A stretch of DNA of 5,811 nt from positions 1-5,811 of the forward strand of contig DATGYC010000242.1 of assembly GCA_035298385.1 (NCBI GenBank). The letters run 5' to 3'. Shown here piece after piece: positions 5,570-5,811 of this stretch. Source of the stretch: DATGYC01 sp035298385 (lineage in GTDB: Bacteria; Bacillota; Sulfobacillia; Symbiobacteriales; Symbiobacteriaceae). How positions within the stretch are numbered: position 1 is the stretch's first letter; the number at the start of each line of letters is the position of its first letter. A model generated the notes under the pieces. The model was not told where the DNA came from and made no database searches. It worked only from the letters and a program-made list of their open reading frames with translations. A program made the position numbers and the translations under genes.

Positions 5570-5811
5570 GTGGCAATTCCGGTTATCCCGTTTGCAGTCG
5601 TGGCGCCGCTCCTGGCGCTGGGCGCCGGGGCGTTGATCATCCTGCTGTTCGATCTCCTTATGCCTGCCAAGAAGGCGCAGCCCTTCTGGTACATCTTCGG
5701 CCTGGCGGCGGTCGTGCTCGCCGGCTACTACCTGTGCCAGCTCCGGGGCGGCGCGGCTGCCGCCTTCAGCGGGATGCTCCTGATGGACCCGCTGGCCCTC
5801 GGCTTCGCCGT
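5570..5811 (+). CDS. nuoN: Probable NADH-quinone oxidoreductase subunit N, N-terminal part (3' end outside window)
   Basis: The frame from GTG 5570 is open to the window edge, giving 80 complete codons. The product starts with a hydrophobic helix (about 4-30, PFAVVAPLLALGAGALIILLF), then DLLMP and a short charged linker, a second helix (about 40-58), and AFSGMLLMDPLALGF (65-79). A short first loop leading to an AF.GM...D..A..F segment is the NuoN pattern (ND2-like antiporter subunit). NuoM would be expected to show a longer loop and the LG[VL]DG[IL]S motif, which is not seen. Position after nuoL would more usually mean nuoM, so the call goes against gene order and rests on about 80 residues. 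It is a complex I antiporter-like subunit with high likelihood, NuoN with moderate likelihood. Confidence 0.75.
   Translation, partial: MAIPVIPFAVVAPLLALGAGALIILLFDLLMPAKKAQPFWYIFGLAAVVLAGYYLCQLRGGAAAAFSGMLLMDPLALGFA

Noticed and set aside
5415..5636. Plus-strand 73-codon frame across the nuoL-nuoN junction
   Set aside because: It is the shifted shadow of the nuoL 3' end; the Ser/Arg/Trp-rich product has no recognisable domain, and nuoL and nuoN explain the region.

Overview
This window is a stretch of a bacterial nuo operon encoding the respiratory NADH:quinone oxidoreductase (complex I, NDH-1). All genes lie on the + strand. In order they are: the 3' part of nuoG (left edge of the window to 1232), nuoH (1233-2255), nuoI (2276-2773), nuoJ (2770-3276), nuoK (3294-3596), nuoL (3620-5539) and the 5' end of a further membrane-subunit gene that reads best as nuoN (5570 to the right edge). 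The DNA is GC-rich with strong C/G preference at third positions. I cannot name the genus: the order is the common bacterial G-H-I-J-K-L order and no taxon-specific marker is visible.

The genes are packed as one transcription unit. The nuoG stop abuts the nuoH start (TAA then ATG), nuoI and nuoJ overlap by 4 bases, and the other gaps are 17 to 30 bases, most with a clear Shine-Dalgarno. Starts are mixed: ATG for nuoH, nuoK and nuoL, GTG for nuoJ and nuoN, TTG for nuoI. I see no promoter, terminator, RNA gene, mobile element, CRISPR array or non-coding stretch over 30 bases.

The products fit together as follows. NuoG and NuoI carry electrons through the peripheral arm, with NuoI holding the last two 4Fe-4S clusters before quinone. 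NuoH forms the quinone site and docks the arm. NuoJ and NuoK link to the antiporter-like proton-pumping subunits NuoL and NuoN.

The layout is ordinary, but several residues are not. NuoL has Ala141 where the TM5 proton-channel glutamate (E. coli Glu144) is expected, and the nearby TM6 Arg/Asp pair reads Met172/Glu175. NuoH has Leu38 in place of the glutamate of the usual E-R-[RK] motif, and His216 in place of the Arg before PFDLPEAE. nuoM is missing from its usual place between nuoL and nuoN. NuoL also carries a His/Asp-rich loop. These are the points worth checking; I see no separate novel system inserted here.
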